Assembly (NCBI RefSeq): GCF_002831685.1
Contig: NZ_CP025119.1
Span: 1,944,001-2,008,000 of the forward strand
DNA from: Polaribacter sp. ALD11
GTDB taxonomy: Bacteria; Bacteroidota; Bacteroidia; Flavobacteriales; Flavobacteriaceae
DNA: 64,000 nucleotides
Direction of reading: 5' to 3'
The position numbers and the translations under genes are program-made. Under the pieces are notes generated by a model that saw only the letters and a program-made list of their open reading frames with translations, made no database searches and was not told where the DNA came from. How positions within the stretch are numbered: position 1 is the first letter of the stretch; each line of letters begins with the position of its first letter. Shown here piece by piece: positions 17,380 to 25,704 of this stretch.

Positions 17380-19249
17380 TTTCTTCTATTTTTGGTATTA
17401 GTTTATCATACTCAGATTGTAAACTAATATTCAACATGTTAGTTTCTCTATATTTTGTTGCTTTAGAAATTTTACCATTTAGATATTTTTCTATCATTAA
17501 ACTTGTTATTGGTGCAGCAATTCTAGAACCATAACCACCATTTTCAACAAATATGGCAATAGCTATTTTAGGATTGTCTTTTGGAGCAAATGCAACTAGA
17601 ATAGAATGATCTTCTAATTTTATTCGCTCTCCATTAACTACAGCATAATTTTCTGAAGTCCCTGTTTTACCGCAAATATCTATTCCTTTGACTTGATTCC
17701 GTCTTCCGGTACCCGTTTTATAAACTTCGTACATTGCTTCTATTACAGGATCAAAATGCTCTTTATCTATAGATGTTTGTTTTTTCTCTGTAAAATTTGG
17801 TGCTTTAATTGGATTCTTATCAACTTTCTTTAAAATATGAGGAGTGTAAAAGAAACCTTTATTTGCAATTGCAGCAGTAAAATTAGCTAATTGAATTGGT
17901 GTTGTTTGCACTTCTCCTTGTCCAATTGCATTCGAAATATTTGTAGAAGCATTCCACCTGTATCTATAGGCATCATCATAATATTTTCCTGTAGGAATTA
18001 AACCGGGGCTTCCTTGAGGTAAATCATATCCTAAATAGTCTCCTAAGCCAAAACTTTTTACATGATTCGCCCAATTATCTACACCTTCAGATGGCTTGTT
18101 ATTTTTCTCTACAATTCTTTTATATGTATTAGAAAAATATGTATTACAAGATTTAGCAATAGCTATTTTTAATTTTACAGGCCTGCCAACAATACCACAA
18201 TGACATTTCATAAATTCACCTTTTCTGTTTCCATATTTATAACCATGATAACATTTAAATGAACTATCTTTTGTAATAACACCTTCTTGTAAACCAATTA
18301 AAGCATTCATCATTTTAAAAGGAGAACCTGGAGGGTAAGAAGCTTTTAATCCTCTGTCATAAGTAGGTTTTTCTAAATTATCCGCATCCATTAAAATTGC
18401 TGAATTTTTAGATCTTTTTCTACCTACCAACATATTAGGATCGTATGTTGGCGCAGTGACCAAAGCTAAAATTTCACCCGAAGAAGGTTCTATTGCGACG
18501 ATACCTCCTCTTTTACCAATCATTAATTTCTGCGCATATTCTTGAAGCTTAATATCTAGCGTAAGCATTAAATCTTTACCATTTTCTGCCAAGGTATCTT
18601 TCTCTCCGTTCTTAAAGGAACCGGTAACTTTATTCAAATTGTTACGATTAAAATACTTTTTTCCTTTACTACCTCTTAAGAAACCTTCATATTGTTTCTC
18701 TATACCATCTTTACCAATTAATTCTCCTGGTTCATAATAGGTATCCATCTTTGCAAGTTGCTCATTTACTTCACCAATATAGCCTAAAACATTTGCTGCA
18801 GCATTAATAGGATATTTTCTAATGATTCTTTTTTGAATAAAAAACCCATGGTACTTATGTAATTTTTCTTGAAGGAAAGCAAAATCTTCTTTTGCCAATT
18901 GTTTCAAAAAAACAGAGGGGAGGTAAGATGCATAATTATTTGCTTTATTATATCTCTTTAAAAAACTTTTTTTATTAATTTTTAAAAGCTTGCAAAACTC
19001 TAAAGTATCTAAAGACTTTACTTGATTTGGCTGAATCATAACATCATAAGAAAGCTGATTTGCCACCAATAAGACTCCGTTTCTATCATAAATATACCCT
19101 CTTTCTGGGTAATCGAAATCAATTTTTACAGCAGAATTATGAATAGGATCATAGTTATCTCCTCTAATTATTTGAAGTTGGAATAGACGACCTATAAAAA
19201 CGACACCTACTATTGTGATTAAAAAGTAAAGTAAAAAACTTTTTTGCAT
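17360..19249 (-). CDS. mrdA: Penicillin-binding protein 2 (elongation transpeptidase)
   Basis: The 629-residue class B PBP cross-links peptidoglycan in the elongasome. It has an N-terminal membrane anchor (LLYFLITIVGVVFIGRLFQLQI), a pedestal domain starting PERGYIYDRNGVLLVANQ, and a transpeptidase domain with all three active-site motifs: SPFK (in YPPGSPFKMMNA), SCN (in AIAKSCNTYFSN) and KTGT (in DICGKTGTSENY). Length is normal. It overlaps mreD by 1 nt and rodA by 20 nt. Target of beta-lactams by family knowledge. Confidence 0.96.
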   Translation of the reverse strand: MQKSFLLYFLITIVGVVFIGRLFQLQIIRGDNYDPIHNSAVKIDFDYPERGYIYDRNGVLLVANQLSYDVMIQPNQVKSLDTLEFCKLLKINKKSFLKRYNKANNYASYLPSVFLKQLAKEDFAFLQEKLHKYHGFFIQKRIIRKYPINAAANVLGYIGEVNEQLAKMDTYYEPGELIGKDGIEKQYEGFLRGSKGKKYFNRNNLNKVTGSFKNGEKDTLAENGKDLMLTLDIKLQEYAQKLMIGKRGGIVAIEPSSGEILALVTAPTYDPNMLVGRKRSKNSAILMDADNLEKPTYDRGLKASYPPGSPFKMMNALIGLQEGVITKDSSFKCYHGYKYGNRKGEFMKCHCGIVGRPVKLKIAIAKSCNTYFSNTYKRIVEKNNKPSEGVDNWANHVKSFGLGDYLGYDLPQGSPGLIPTGKYYDDAYRYRWNASTNISNAIGQGEVQTTPIQLANFTAAIANKGFFYTPHILKKVDKNPIKAPNFTEKKQTSIDKEHFDPVIEAMYEVYKTGTGRRNQVKGIDICGKTGTSENYAVVNGERIKLEDHSILVAFAPKDNPKIAIAIFVENGGYGSRIAAPITSLMIEKYLNGKISKATKYRETNMLNISLQSEYDKLIPKIEEIASGTE

Positions 19250-19752
19250 TATTGCTTTTTAGAAAAAATATAAATTGATAAAAAATACAGTATCAACGTA
19301 AAAGCACTTGAATAAAGTGTATTTAATAGTACGTGATATATATTTTGAAAACTAAAGTTAATCAAAGAAAATAATATAAAATGATGTATTACTGTTAAAG
19401 TTACTACATAATTAAATTTCTTACCAAAGGGCTCTAAATTCAAATTAAAAAAAGGGTAATCTATTTCGTATTTTCTAAAAAAAACTTTTATAAAAAACAA
19501 CCTCAAATACGCAGTTGTTAAAGTAGCAAAAGCATGAATACCCCCAGAATTAGAGAAAAAATCGACACTTAAACCCAAAAGGAAAGACACTAACAAAAAA
19601 GCAAATCTATTTTTCTTTAACGGATACAAGAAAATAAATAGAATGTATAGATATGGATTTATATACCCTAAAAATAAAATATTATTCAATACTAAGACTT
19701 GAAGAAGAACCAGAAATATAAAAAGAAGTCCGAAGTAGATTGTCTTGTTCAT
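19249..19752 (-). CDS. mreD: Rod shape-determining protein MreD
   Basis: The 167-residue integral membrane protein has about five hydrophobic segments (for example IYFGLLFIFLVLLQVLVLN and YLYILFIFLYPLK). MreD is part of the MreBCD complex that positions wall synthesis. Primary sequence is poorly conserved in this family; the call relies on topology, size and its place between mreC (3-bp gap) and mrdA (1-nt overlap). Confidence 0.9.
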   Translation of the reverse strand: MNKTIYFGLLFIFLVLLQVLVLNNILFLGYINPYLYILFIFLYPLKKNRFAFLLVSFLLGLSVDFFSNSGGIHAFATLTTAYLRLFFIKVFFRKYEIDYPFFNLNLEPFGKKFNYVVTLTVIHHFILFSLINFSFQNIYHVLLNTLYSSAFTLILYFLSIYIFSKKQ

Positions 19753-19755
19753 TTA

Positions 19756-20571
19756 CTAATTTTCTAAAGATTTAATTTCTTCTTTATGTAGATTTTTAAT
19801 AACGTAAACAGGCCCAATATTACTCATATCGTTAAACAACTTTACATTAATTGAATTATCTACAGCATTATTATTGTTAACTTCAATTACGGTTCCTATT
19901 AAAATGCCTTCCGGAAAAATAGTAGATTTCCCATCAGTCTCTATTGTATCTCCAATCTTCACTGGAGCTTGTCTTGGAATATCAGCTAATTGAACAATAT
20001 TATAGTCTAAGCCATTCCATTTTAGAGTACCATAATATCTACTGTTTTTTAATCTTGCGTTTAATCCGCTATTTTTATTTAAAATAGATTGAACTCTCGT
20101 GTAGTTTGAAGAGACATGTTCTGTAACACCAATAATTCCTTTAGAGTTAATTACTGCCATTTCTTTATCTAAACCATCATTTCTTCCCATGTTAATAGTT
20201 AAGAAATTAAATGCGTTAGAATAATTATTGTTAATAATCTTCGCGTTTGAAAATGTATATTTTTGATGATATTTTACGGTGTCAATAACAATTGAATCCA
20301 AAGAAAAAGGAATCTTTATTTTTTGCTCTAAAAGATTTCTTAAACGTACGTTTTCTTCTAAAAGTACTGTATTAGTATGTTTAAGGTTAAAATAATCTGA
20401 AATACTAGAAATCTGATTGTACATACCCCCTGTTAAAGCATTTGCAGAGTTTACGTATTTACTTTTATGAAAATTGAGATTATTAAAAGTAAGTGTTAAA
20501 GCAATTAATTGCAACAACAAAAAGAATAAAAAATACTTAAACTTTTGAAAAAAGTAAATAAGTTGTTGCAT
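19756..20571 (-). CDS. mreC: Rod shape-determining protein MreC
   Basis: The 271-residue protein has one N-terminal transmembrane helix (YFLFFLLLQLIALTLTF), a coiled-coil (NTVLLEENVRLRNLLEQK, about residues 65-85) and the two-barrel periplasmic MreC domain (NMGRNDGLDKEMAVINSKGI, SSNYTRVQSILN, ETDGKSTIFPEGILIGTV). It links cytoplasmic MreB to periplasmic PBP2. It starts 19 bp after mreB and is 3 bp before mreD. Confidence 0.95.
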   Translation of the reverse strand: MQQLIYFFQKFKYFLFFLLLQLIALTLTFNNLNFHKSKYVNSANALTGGMYNQISSISDYFNLKHTNTVLLEENVRLRNLLEQKIKIPFSLDSIVIDTVKYHQKYTFSNAKIINNNYSNAFNFLTINMGRNDGLDKEMAVINSKGIIGVTEHVSSNYTRVQSILNKNSGLNARLKNSRYYGTLKWNGLDYNIVQLADIPRQAPVKIGDTIETDGKSTIFPEGILIGTVIEVNNNNAVDNSINVKLFNDMSNIGPVYVIKNLHKEEIKSLEN

Positions 20572-20590
20572 TTATAGAACTGCTAAAAGA

Positions 20591-21619
20591 TTATTTCATT
20601 AATATATTTTTGTATTTACCTAGTTCTTTTAAAGCAATTCCTGTTCCACGAACCACAGCTCTTAAAGGATCTTCTGCAACATAAACAGGTAAATCTGTTT
20701 TTCTAGAAAGCCTTTTATCTAAGCCTCTTAGCATGGAACCTCCACCTGCTAAATAAATACCACTGTTATAAATATCAGCAGCTAATTCTGGTGGCGTTTT
20801 AGATAATGTTTCCATAACAGCATCCTCAATTCTTAAAATAGATTTATCTAATGCTTTTGCTATTTCTCTATAAGAAACCTGTACTTGTTTCGGTTTACCA
20901 CTTAGTAAATCTCTACCTTGAACCAACATGTCTTCTGGTGGGGTTTCTAAATCTTCAGTAGCTGCACCAATAGTAATTTTTATTTTTTCTGCCGTAGTTT
21001 CTCCAACATGTAAGTTATGTTGAGTACGCATGTAATACATAATATCATTTGTAAATAAATCTCCTGCAACTTTTACAGACTGATCACAAACAATACCAGC
21101 TAAAGCAATAACTGCAATTTCTGTTGTACCACCTCCTATATCTATAATCATATTTCCTTTAGGCTCCATAATGTCGATTCCAACACCAATTGCAGCAGCC
21201 ATAGGTTCATAAATTAAATAGATTTCTTTGGCATTCATGTGTTTTGCAGAATCTCTAACAGCACGTTTTTCTACTTCTGTAATTCCAGAAGGAATACAGA
21301 TAACCATTCTTAATGCTGGTGGAAATAACTTCTTTTTAATTGATGGAATTTGCTTTACAAATTCTTTAATCATTTCTTCAGAAGCTTGAAAATCTGCTAT
21401 AACTCCGTCTTTTAAGGGACGAATCGTTTTGATATTTTCATGGGTTTTCCCTTGCATTAAATTGGCTTCTTTGCCAATTGCAATAATTTTACCCGTAGTT
21501 CTATCTCTTGCAACAATTGAAGGACTATCGATAACCACTTTTCCGTTGTGAATTATCAAAGTATTTGCGGTCCCTAAATCAATCGCAATATCCTCCGTCA
21601 TAAAATCAAAAAAACCCAT
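20591..21619 (-). CDS. mreB: Actin-like cell shape protein MreB
   Basis: The 342-residue ATP-dependent filament protein organises lateral wall growth beneath the inner membrane. Actin-fold motifs: phosphate-1 IAIDLGTANTLI, phosphate-2 MIIDIGGGTTEIAVIAL, and the adenosine motif IYLAGGGSMLRGLDK. An amphipathic N-terminus (MGFFDFMTEDI) fits membrane contact. It has a -7 box of its own 38 nt upstream although purH precedes it by only 78 nt. Confidence 0.97.
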   Translation of the reverse strand: MGFFDFMTEDIAIDLGTANTLIIHNGKVVIDSPSIVARDRTTGKIIAIGKEANLMQGKTHENIKTIRPLKDGVIADFQASEEMIKEFVKQIPSIKKKLFPPALRMVICIPSGITEVEKRAVRDSAKHMNAKEIYLIYEPMAAAIGVGIDIMEPKGNMIIDIGGGTTEIAVIALAGIVCDQSVKVAGDLFTNDIMYYMRTQHNLHVGETTAEKIKITIGAATEDLETPPEDMLVQGRDLLSGKPKQVQVSYREIAKALDKSILRIEDAVMETLSKTPPELAADIYNSGIYLAGGGSMLRGLDKRLSRKTDLPVYVAEDPLRAVVRGTGIALKELGKYKNILMK

Positions 21620-21656
21620 AAAATATCTTTGTTGTATTATTCTTACTATAGTATCA

Positions 21657-21664
21657 CAAATCTA
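21657..21664 (-). promoter_or_regulatory. -7 box of the mreBCD-mrdA-rodA operon
   Basis: TAGATTTG on the minus strand; TTA instead of TTG sits 19 nt upstream. It would separate mre transcription from purH. Confidence 0.5.
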
Positions 21665-21697
21665 CTAAAATTCTGATTGTAAATAACCTATAACTTA

Positions 21698-23227
21698 TTA
21701 ATGTTTAAAATGTCTAGTTCCTGTCATAACCATAGATATATTGTGCTCATTACAATAATCTATACTTAATTGATCTTTTATAGAACCTCCTGGTTGTATC
21801 ACACTTTTTATACCTGCATTATCTGCAATTTCTACACAATCTGGAAAAGGAAAAAAAGCATCACTTGCCATTACACATCCATTTAAATCAAACTTGAAAG
21901 AATTTGCTTTTTCAATTGCCTGGTTTAAAGCATCTACCCTACTTGTTTGCCCTGTTCCACCTGCTAACAATTGTTTATTCTTTACCAAAATAATTGTGTT
22001 AGACTTCGTGTTTTTACACAGTTTAGAAGCAAATAATAAATCATCTAACTCAGATTGAGTTGGTTTATTGTTTGTAACATATTTTAAATCTTCTAATTGA
22101 TCTGTAATACTGTCTTTATCTTGAACTAAATTACCATTTAAACAAGTTCTAATTGTTGTTGTTGGCAATGCAACTTCTTTCTTAATTAAGATAATTCTAT
22201 TTTTCTTTCCTTTTAAAATTGATAAAGCTTCATCTGAATAACTTGGCGCTATTACAACTTCGCAAAATAATTTATGAATTTCTTCTGCAGTAGCAGCATC
22301 TATTTCTGTATTTGCAATTAAAACACCGCCAAAAGCAGAAACAGGGTCACCCGCTAATGCATCTAAATATGCTTGTTTTACAGTTTCTCTTTGTGCAAAA
22401 CCACAAGCATTGTTATGCTTTAAAATTGCAAAAGTTGGTGCTTCTCCTTTAAATTCTTCTATTAAATTTACAGCAGCATCCACATCTAATAAATTGTTAT
22501 AGCTTAATTCTTTACCATGTAACTTATCGAAAATTGATTCTAAATCTCCAAAGAAATACCCCTTTTGATGTGGGTTTTCTCCATATCTTAAAACTTGTGC
22601 ATTCGTTTCACTAACTTTTAATGCTGGTTCTTCGTTATTATTAAAGTAATTAAAAATTGCAGTGTCGTAGTGTGAAGAAATATTAAAAGATTTCGCAGCA
22701 AATTTCTTTCTTTGTGCAATGGTAGTTTCTCCTTTGTTTTCAGATAATATTGATAAGAAACCGTCATACTGGTCCATTGAAGAAACCGTAAACGTATCTT
22801 TAAAGTTTTTTGCTGATGCTCTAATTAAAGAAATACCACCAATATCTATTTTCTCTACGATAGCTTCTTCAGAAGCTCCTGAAGCAACTGTTTTCTCAAA
22901 CGGATATAAATCTACAATTACTAAATCTATTTGCGGAATATTGTATTCTGCTAATTCAGCAACATCACCTGCATGATCTTGTCTATTTAAAATCCCTCCA
23001 AAAACTTTTGGGTGTAATGTTTTTACTCTTCCGCCTAAAATTGAAGGATAAGAAGTAACATCTTCTACAGGAACTACATTTATCCCTAGTTCTTTAATGA
23101 ATTTTTCTGTTCCTCCTGTAGAGTAAATAGTAACATTTAATTCATCTAATTTTCTTACAATTGGGGCTAGACCATCTTTGTGAAATACCGAAATTAATGC
23201 GGATTTAATTATTTTTGAAGTGCTCAT
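21698..23227 (-). CDS. purH: Bifunctional AICAR formyltransferase / IMP cyclohydrolase
   Basis: The 509-residue enzyme performs the last two steps of purine synthesis: formylation of AICAR and ring closure to IMP. The N-terminal cyclohydrolase (MGS fold, about residues 1-190) shows YSTGGTEKFIKELGI and LGGRVKTLHPKVFGGILNR. The C-terminal formyltransferase has the catalytic KHNNACG, DPVSAFGGV and SDAFFPFPDCVE, with the family end GTRHFKH. A promoter lies just upstream. No terminator is visible before mreB. Confidence 0.97.
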   Translation of the reverse strand: MSTSKIIKSALISVFHKDGLAPIVRKLDELNVTIYSTGGTEKFIKELGINVVPVEDVTSYPSILGGRVKTLHPKVFGGILNRQDHAGDVAELAEYNIPQIDLVIVDLYPFEKTVASGASEEAIVEKIDIGGISLIRASAKNFKDTFTVSSMDQYDGFLSILSENKGETTIAQRKKFAAKSFNISSHYDTAIFNYFNNNEEPALKVSETNAQVLRYGENPHQKGYFFGDLESIFDKLHGKELSYNNLLDVDAAVNLIEEFKGEAPTFAILKHNNACGFAQRETVKQAYLDALAGDPVSAFGGVLIANTEIDAATAEEIHKLFCEVVIAPSYSDEALSILKGKKNRIILIKKEVALPTTTIRTCLNGNLVQDKDSITDQLEDLKYVTNNKPTQSELDDLLFASKLCKNTKSNTIILVKNKQLLAGGTGQTSRVDALNQAIEKANSFKFDLNGCVMASDAFFPFPDCVEIADNAGIKSVIQPGGSIKDQLSIDYCNEHNISMVMTGTRHFKH

Positions 23228-23250
23228 TTAGTGTTGTGTTGTTAAGCACG

Positions 23251-23281
23251 CAAAATTAGTAAAACCAACCTTGAAACCCAA
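23251..23281 (-). promoter_or_regulatory. Promoter of purH
   Basis: On the minus strand TTG (23281-23279), a 20-nt spacer and TAATTTTG (23258-23251). The leader would be about 20 nt. Confidence 0.6.
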
Positions 23282-23326
23282 TAAAAAATAGTGACAAAAA
23301 TAAGAAGTAATTAACAAATAGTTTAC

Positions 23327-23445
23327 TTAAACTTTTGTCTTAAAATCCTCTACTAAAGCGTTGTAATTTCTTGGCTCTCTTTTTTCTTCATTTTTTTTTA
23401 AAAAAATAAGACTTTTAACAAAAAAATTGAATGTAATTTCTTCAT
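23327..23445 (-). pseudogene. Candidate 39-residue micro-protein gene, broken by one base in a T/A homopolymer
   Basis: From ATG 23445 the frame reads MKKLHSIFLLKVLFF and then hits TAA at a T7-A9 run. If one T is added to the run, the frame continues as LKKNEEKREPRNYNALVEDF and ends at TAA 23327, for 39 residues. The hydrophobic start and charged, protein-like end suggest a real small gene. The missing base may be true decay, a sequencing error in a homopolymer, or a site of polymerase slippage. It lies 38 nt downstream of another small ORF and upstream of the purH promoter. Function unknown; low confidence. Confidence 0.35.
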
Positions 23446-23483
23446 TTTAAGGGAAATTAAAAAAAATGGGCGGGGGTGAAAAA

Positions 23484-23612
23484 TTATTCTGCTGTTTCTA
23501 AAAAATTATGAAACCATTGCACAAAATTATTTTTCCAAGATTTTTTTTTATCAACAAAATTTGAGTGATTATTGCTATTAACAGCAACTGCAGTGTATTG
23601 TTCTTTTCTCAT
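23484..23612 (-). CDS. Candidate 42-residue micro-protein
   Basis: ATG 23612 to TAA 23484. The protein starts MRKEQYTAVAVNSNNHSNF and has an aromatic, basic C-terminal half (KKSWKNNFVQWFHNFLETAE) that could form an amphipathic helix. A -7 box lies 60 nt upstream and no other minus-strand gene uses it. I recognise no family. It is too short to be sure, but the composition is protein-like and the start has an A/T-rich leader. Confidence 0.4.
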   Translation of the reverse strand: MRKEQYTAVAVNSNNHSNFVDKKKSWKNNFVQWFHNFLETAE

Positions 23613-23672
23613 TACTTAGGGGCTAGAGGTTTAATGATTATAGAATATCCTATAAATTAACATTGTTTTTAA

Positions 23673-23680
23673 CAAATATA
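23673..23680 (-). promoter_or_regulatory. -7 box upstream of the micro-ORF pair
   Basis: TATATTTG on the minus strand between the GAF gene stop and the 42-residue ORF. No clear TTG at -33. Confidence 0.4.
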
Positions 23681-23707
23681 TAAAAATTTATTAAAAACAC
23701 CGTTTTT

Positions 23708-24160
23708 CTAGAAGATAGTTGCTACTTTTCTACAAATATGCTCTAAAAGGTCCTCATCTTGGTCTGTAAAAACATTTGCAGTGTGAGAATCTATGTCTAT
23801 TTGACCAATGTTTTCTTCTTTTACAAAAATAGGAATTACAATTTCTGATTTTACCTTCCAACCACAAGAAATATAATTATCTTGTTCAGAAACATCCTGT
23901 ACTACAAAATTTTCATTACTTACAGCAACTTGCCCACAAATACCTTTTCCAAAAGGAATAATTGTATGCTCTGTTTCCTCACCAGTATATTGCGCCAATT
24001 TCAACTCATTCTTATCTCCGTTCTTAAAATAAAAACCAACCCAATCGTAATAAGAGATTTCACTTTCTAACAAATTACAAATTTCTTGTAATTTAATTTC
24101 TGTAGTACTTCCTATAGAAATGATGCTATCAACTTTCTTTTTTAACTTTTCTATTTCCAT
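23708..24160 (-). CDS. GAF-domain protein, probable free methionine-R-sulfoxide reductase
   Basis: From ATG 24160 (MEIEKLKKKVDSIISIG) the protein has 150 residues and is one GAF domain: YYDWVGFYFKNGDKNELKL, IPFGKGICGQVAVSNENFV, YISCGWKVKSEIVIPIFV and GQIDIDSHTANVFTDQDE. Free Met-R-sulfoxide reductases (YebR/fRMsr) have this fold. Two of their redox cysteines are matched here (GICG and YISCG); the third is not. A frame extended to 24196 is less likely because a -7 box occupies 24194-24201. Divergent from xrtF. Confidence 0.8.
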   Translation of the reverse strand: MEIEKLKKKVDSIISIGSTTEIKLQEICNLLESEISYYDWVGFYFKNGDKNELKLAQYTGEETEHTIIPFGKGICGQVAVSNENFVVQDVSEQDNYISCGWKVKSEIVIPIFVKEENIGQIDIDSHTANVFTDQDEDLLEHICRKVATIF

Positions 24161-24193
24161 TTTTTGTATATTCGTTCTAATATTATGAAGTTG

Positions 24194-24201
24194 CAAAAAT
24201 A
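24194..24201 (-). promoter_or_regulatory. -7 box of the GAF-domain gene
   Basis: TATTTTTG on the minus strand, giving a leader of about 28 nt before ATG 24160. Confidence 0.45.
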
Positions 24202-24215
24202 AATGAATTTACATT

Positions 24216-24752
24216 GTGAAAAAACATAAAAACGTAGTCATTTTTTTAATTAAGTTTTTTGCAACCTATTTTATATTGTTCGCAATATACTCTACATACT
24301 TACAAAGTTCTCAACAAAAAGTGGCTCCATTTAAAACGGCTTCTATAACAACATTGGTTGCAGATCAAACGGTAAATCTATTAGAGTTTTTTAATTATGA
24401 TGCCGGAGCTTACCAACACAAAGAAGAACTTTCTGTTAAACTTTTAATTGAAGGAAATTATACCGCAAGGGTTATTGAAGGCTGTAACTCTATAAGTATC
24501 ATTATTTTATTCATCGCTTTTATCATTGCTTTTGCAGGTTCCTTAAAAGCTACAATTATTTATGCCTTTTTAGGTAGTGTATTTATATATGGTATAAATA
24601 TTGCTAGAATTGCATTTTTGGCTGTAATGATTTATAAGTACCCTAATCAGCAAGAATTTTTACACAACTTAGTATTTCCTGCAATAATTTACGGTGCTGT
24701 CTTTTTACTTTGGGTAATTTGGGTTAACAAATTTTCGAGCTATAAAAAATGA
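24216..24752 (+). CDS. xrtF: Exosortase family protein XrtF
   Basis: The 178-residue membrane protein has exosortase/archaeosortase active-site residues: Cys in IEGCNSISIIILFIA, Arg in GINIARIAFLAV, and His in FLHNLVFPAIIYG. These enzymes are thought to cut C-terminal sorting signals by transpeptidation at the inner membrane. XrtF is the Flavobacteriia type. The start is GTG (24216); no in-frame ATG precedes it. The next gene overlaps by 4 nt and is the known partner. No substrate with an obvious sorting tail is in the window. Confidence 0.88.
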   Translation: MKKHKNVVIFLIKFFATYFILFAIYSTYLQSSQQKVAPFKTASITTLVADQTVNLLEFFNYDAGAYQHKEELSVKLLIEGNYTARVIEGCNSISIIILFIAFIIAFAGSLKATIIYAFLGSVFIYGINIARIAFLAVMIYKYPNQQEFLHNLVFPAIIYGAVFLLWVIWVNKFSSYKK

Positions 24753-25180
24753 ATACATACATAAAAATAATATTGCTTTTAATACTAATCTCACTCTTAT
24801 TTTTAGTGAGAGCATTTTCTGCTGAATTATTTTATGATCCTTTAATTGAATATTTTAAAAACGACTATCTATATGCAAAAATGCCATCAATTGATGTTTG
24901 GCTTTTAATAATAGACATGCTTTATAGGTATGTTTTAAATTCGGTAATAACATTGGGGTTCATTTGGGTTCTTTTTGAAAGAAAAGACTACGTAAAATTT
25001 ACAGGATTCTTCTTAATGACTGCGTTTATAGTTTTAGTTGTACTGTTTGTCTTTTTATTAAGAGATCAGTTTGAAAGCGGTTATTTACTACCTTTTTATA
25101 TACGTAGATTTATCATTCATCCGTTATTCTTATTAATTCTGATACCAGCTTTTTATTTTCAAAAATTAAGTAACAGGTAA
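24749..25180 (+). CDS. Exosortase F system-associated membrane protein
   Basis: The 143-residue protein has about four transmembrane segments (IILLLILISLLFLVRAF, VLNSVITLGFIWVLF, FLMTAFIVLVVLFVFLL, FIIHPLFLLILIPAFYF). It overlaps xrtF by 4 nt (ATGA), and this pair is conserved in flavobacteria. Its biochemical role is unknown. The call depends on context as much as on sequence. Confidence 0.8.
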   Translation: MNTYIKIILLLILISLLFLVRAFSAELFYDPLIEYFKNDYLYAKMPSIDVWLLIIDMLYRYVLNSVITLGFIWVLFERKDYVKFTGFFLMTAFIVLVVLFVFLLRDQFESGYLLPFYIRRFIIHPLFLLILIPAFYFQKLSNR

Positions 25181-25209
25181 TTTTACAAAAAAGTTAGTGT
25201 TTCTTATTG

Positions 25210-25217
25210 TAAATTTG
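25210..25217 (+). promoter_or_regulatory. Possible -7 box before the HYC_CC_PP gene
   Basis: TAAATTTG, only 8 nt before ATG 25226; if used, the mRNA would be nearly leaderless. No -33 TTG. Confidence 0.3.
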
Positions 25218-25225
25218 CAGTTGAA

Positions 25226-25630
25226 ATGAAAATAAGTATCACCAAAATAACATCTTTTTTATTAGCATTCTTAGTGCTATTTTCAACCTTTTCTTTTACG
25301 GTTGAAAGTCATTATTGTGGTGATTCTCTAATTGCTGTTTCTTTTACTGGAGAAGCAGACGTTTGTAAAAGCGACATAACAAATGATTCTTCTATAAAAA
25401 CAAAAGATTGTTGTTCAGATGAAGTTCATAAGATTGAAGGTCAGAAAGAATTACAACAATATTCTAAAAATAAAATAAGTTTTCAAAAACAACAATTTTT
25501 AGCCACTAACATCATCTCTTATCAAACTTTGTTTGTAGGAAACAAAGCAACTAAAGTAAATTATAACTCCTTATTTCTGCCAGATAAACCTTTAGATTAT
25601 CAGGTTCTATACCAATCTTTTCTAATTTGA
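25226..25630 (+). CDS. HYC_CC_PP-type small secreted protein
   Basis: The 134-residue protein has a signal-like N-terminus (ITSFLLAFLVLFSTFSFTV), then SHYCGDSL, a DCCSDE pair of cysteines near residue 63, and a Pro-containing end (LFLPDKPLDY). This pattern matches what is called the HYC_CC_PP family in Bacteroidota, usually found directly upstream of a TonB-dependent receptor, as here. Cys and His clusters suggest metal binding in the periplasm. Function is not established. Confidence 0.75.
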   Translation: MKISITKITSFLLAFLVLFSTFSFTVESHYCGDSLIAVSFTGEADVCKSDITNDSSIKTKDCCSDEVHKIEGQKELQQYSKNKISFQKQQFLATNIISYQTLFVGNKATKVNYNSLFLPDKPLDYQVLYQSFLI

Positions 25631-25704
25631 TTTTTATTCTAATTCCAACTAAAAAAACTTCTTTTTAAAGAAGCGTCGTTTTAATTATTATAAAATAAAT
25701 ATCA

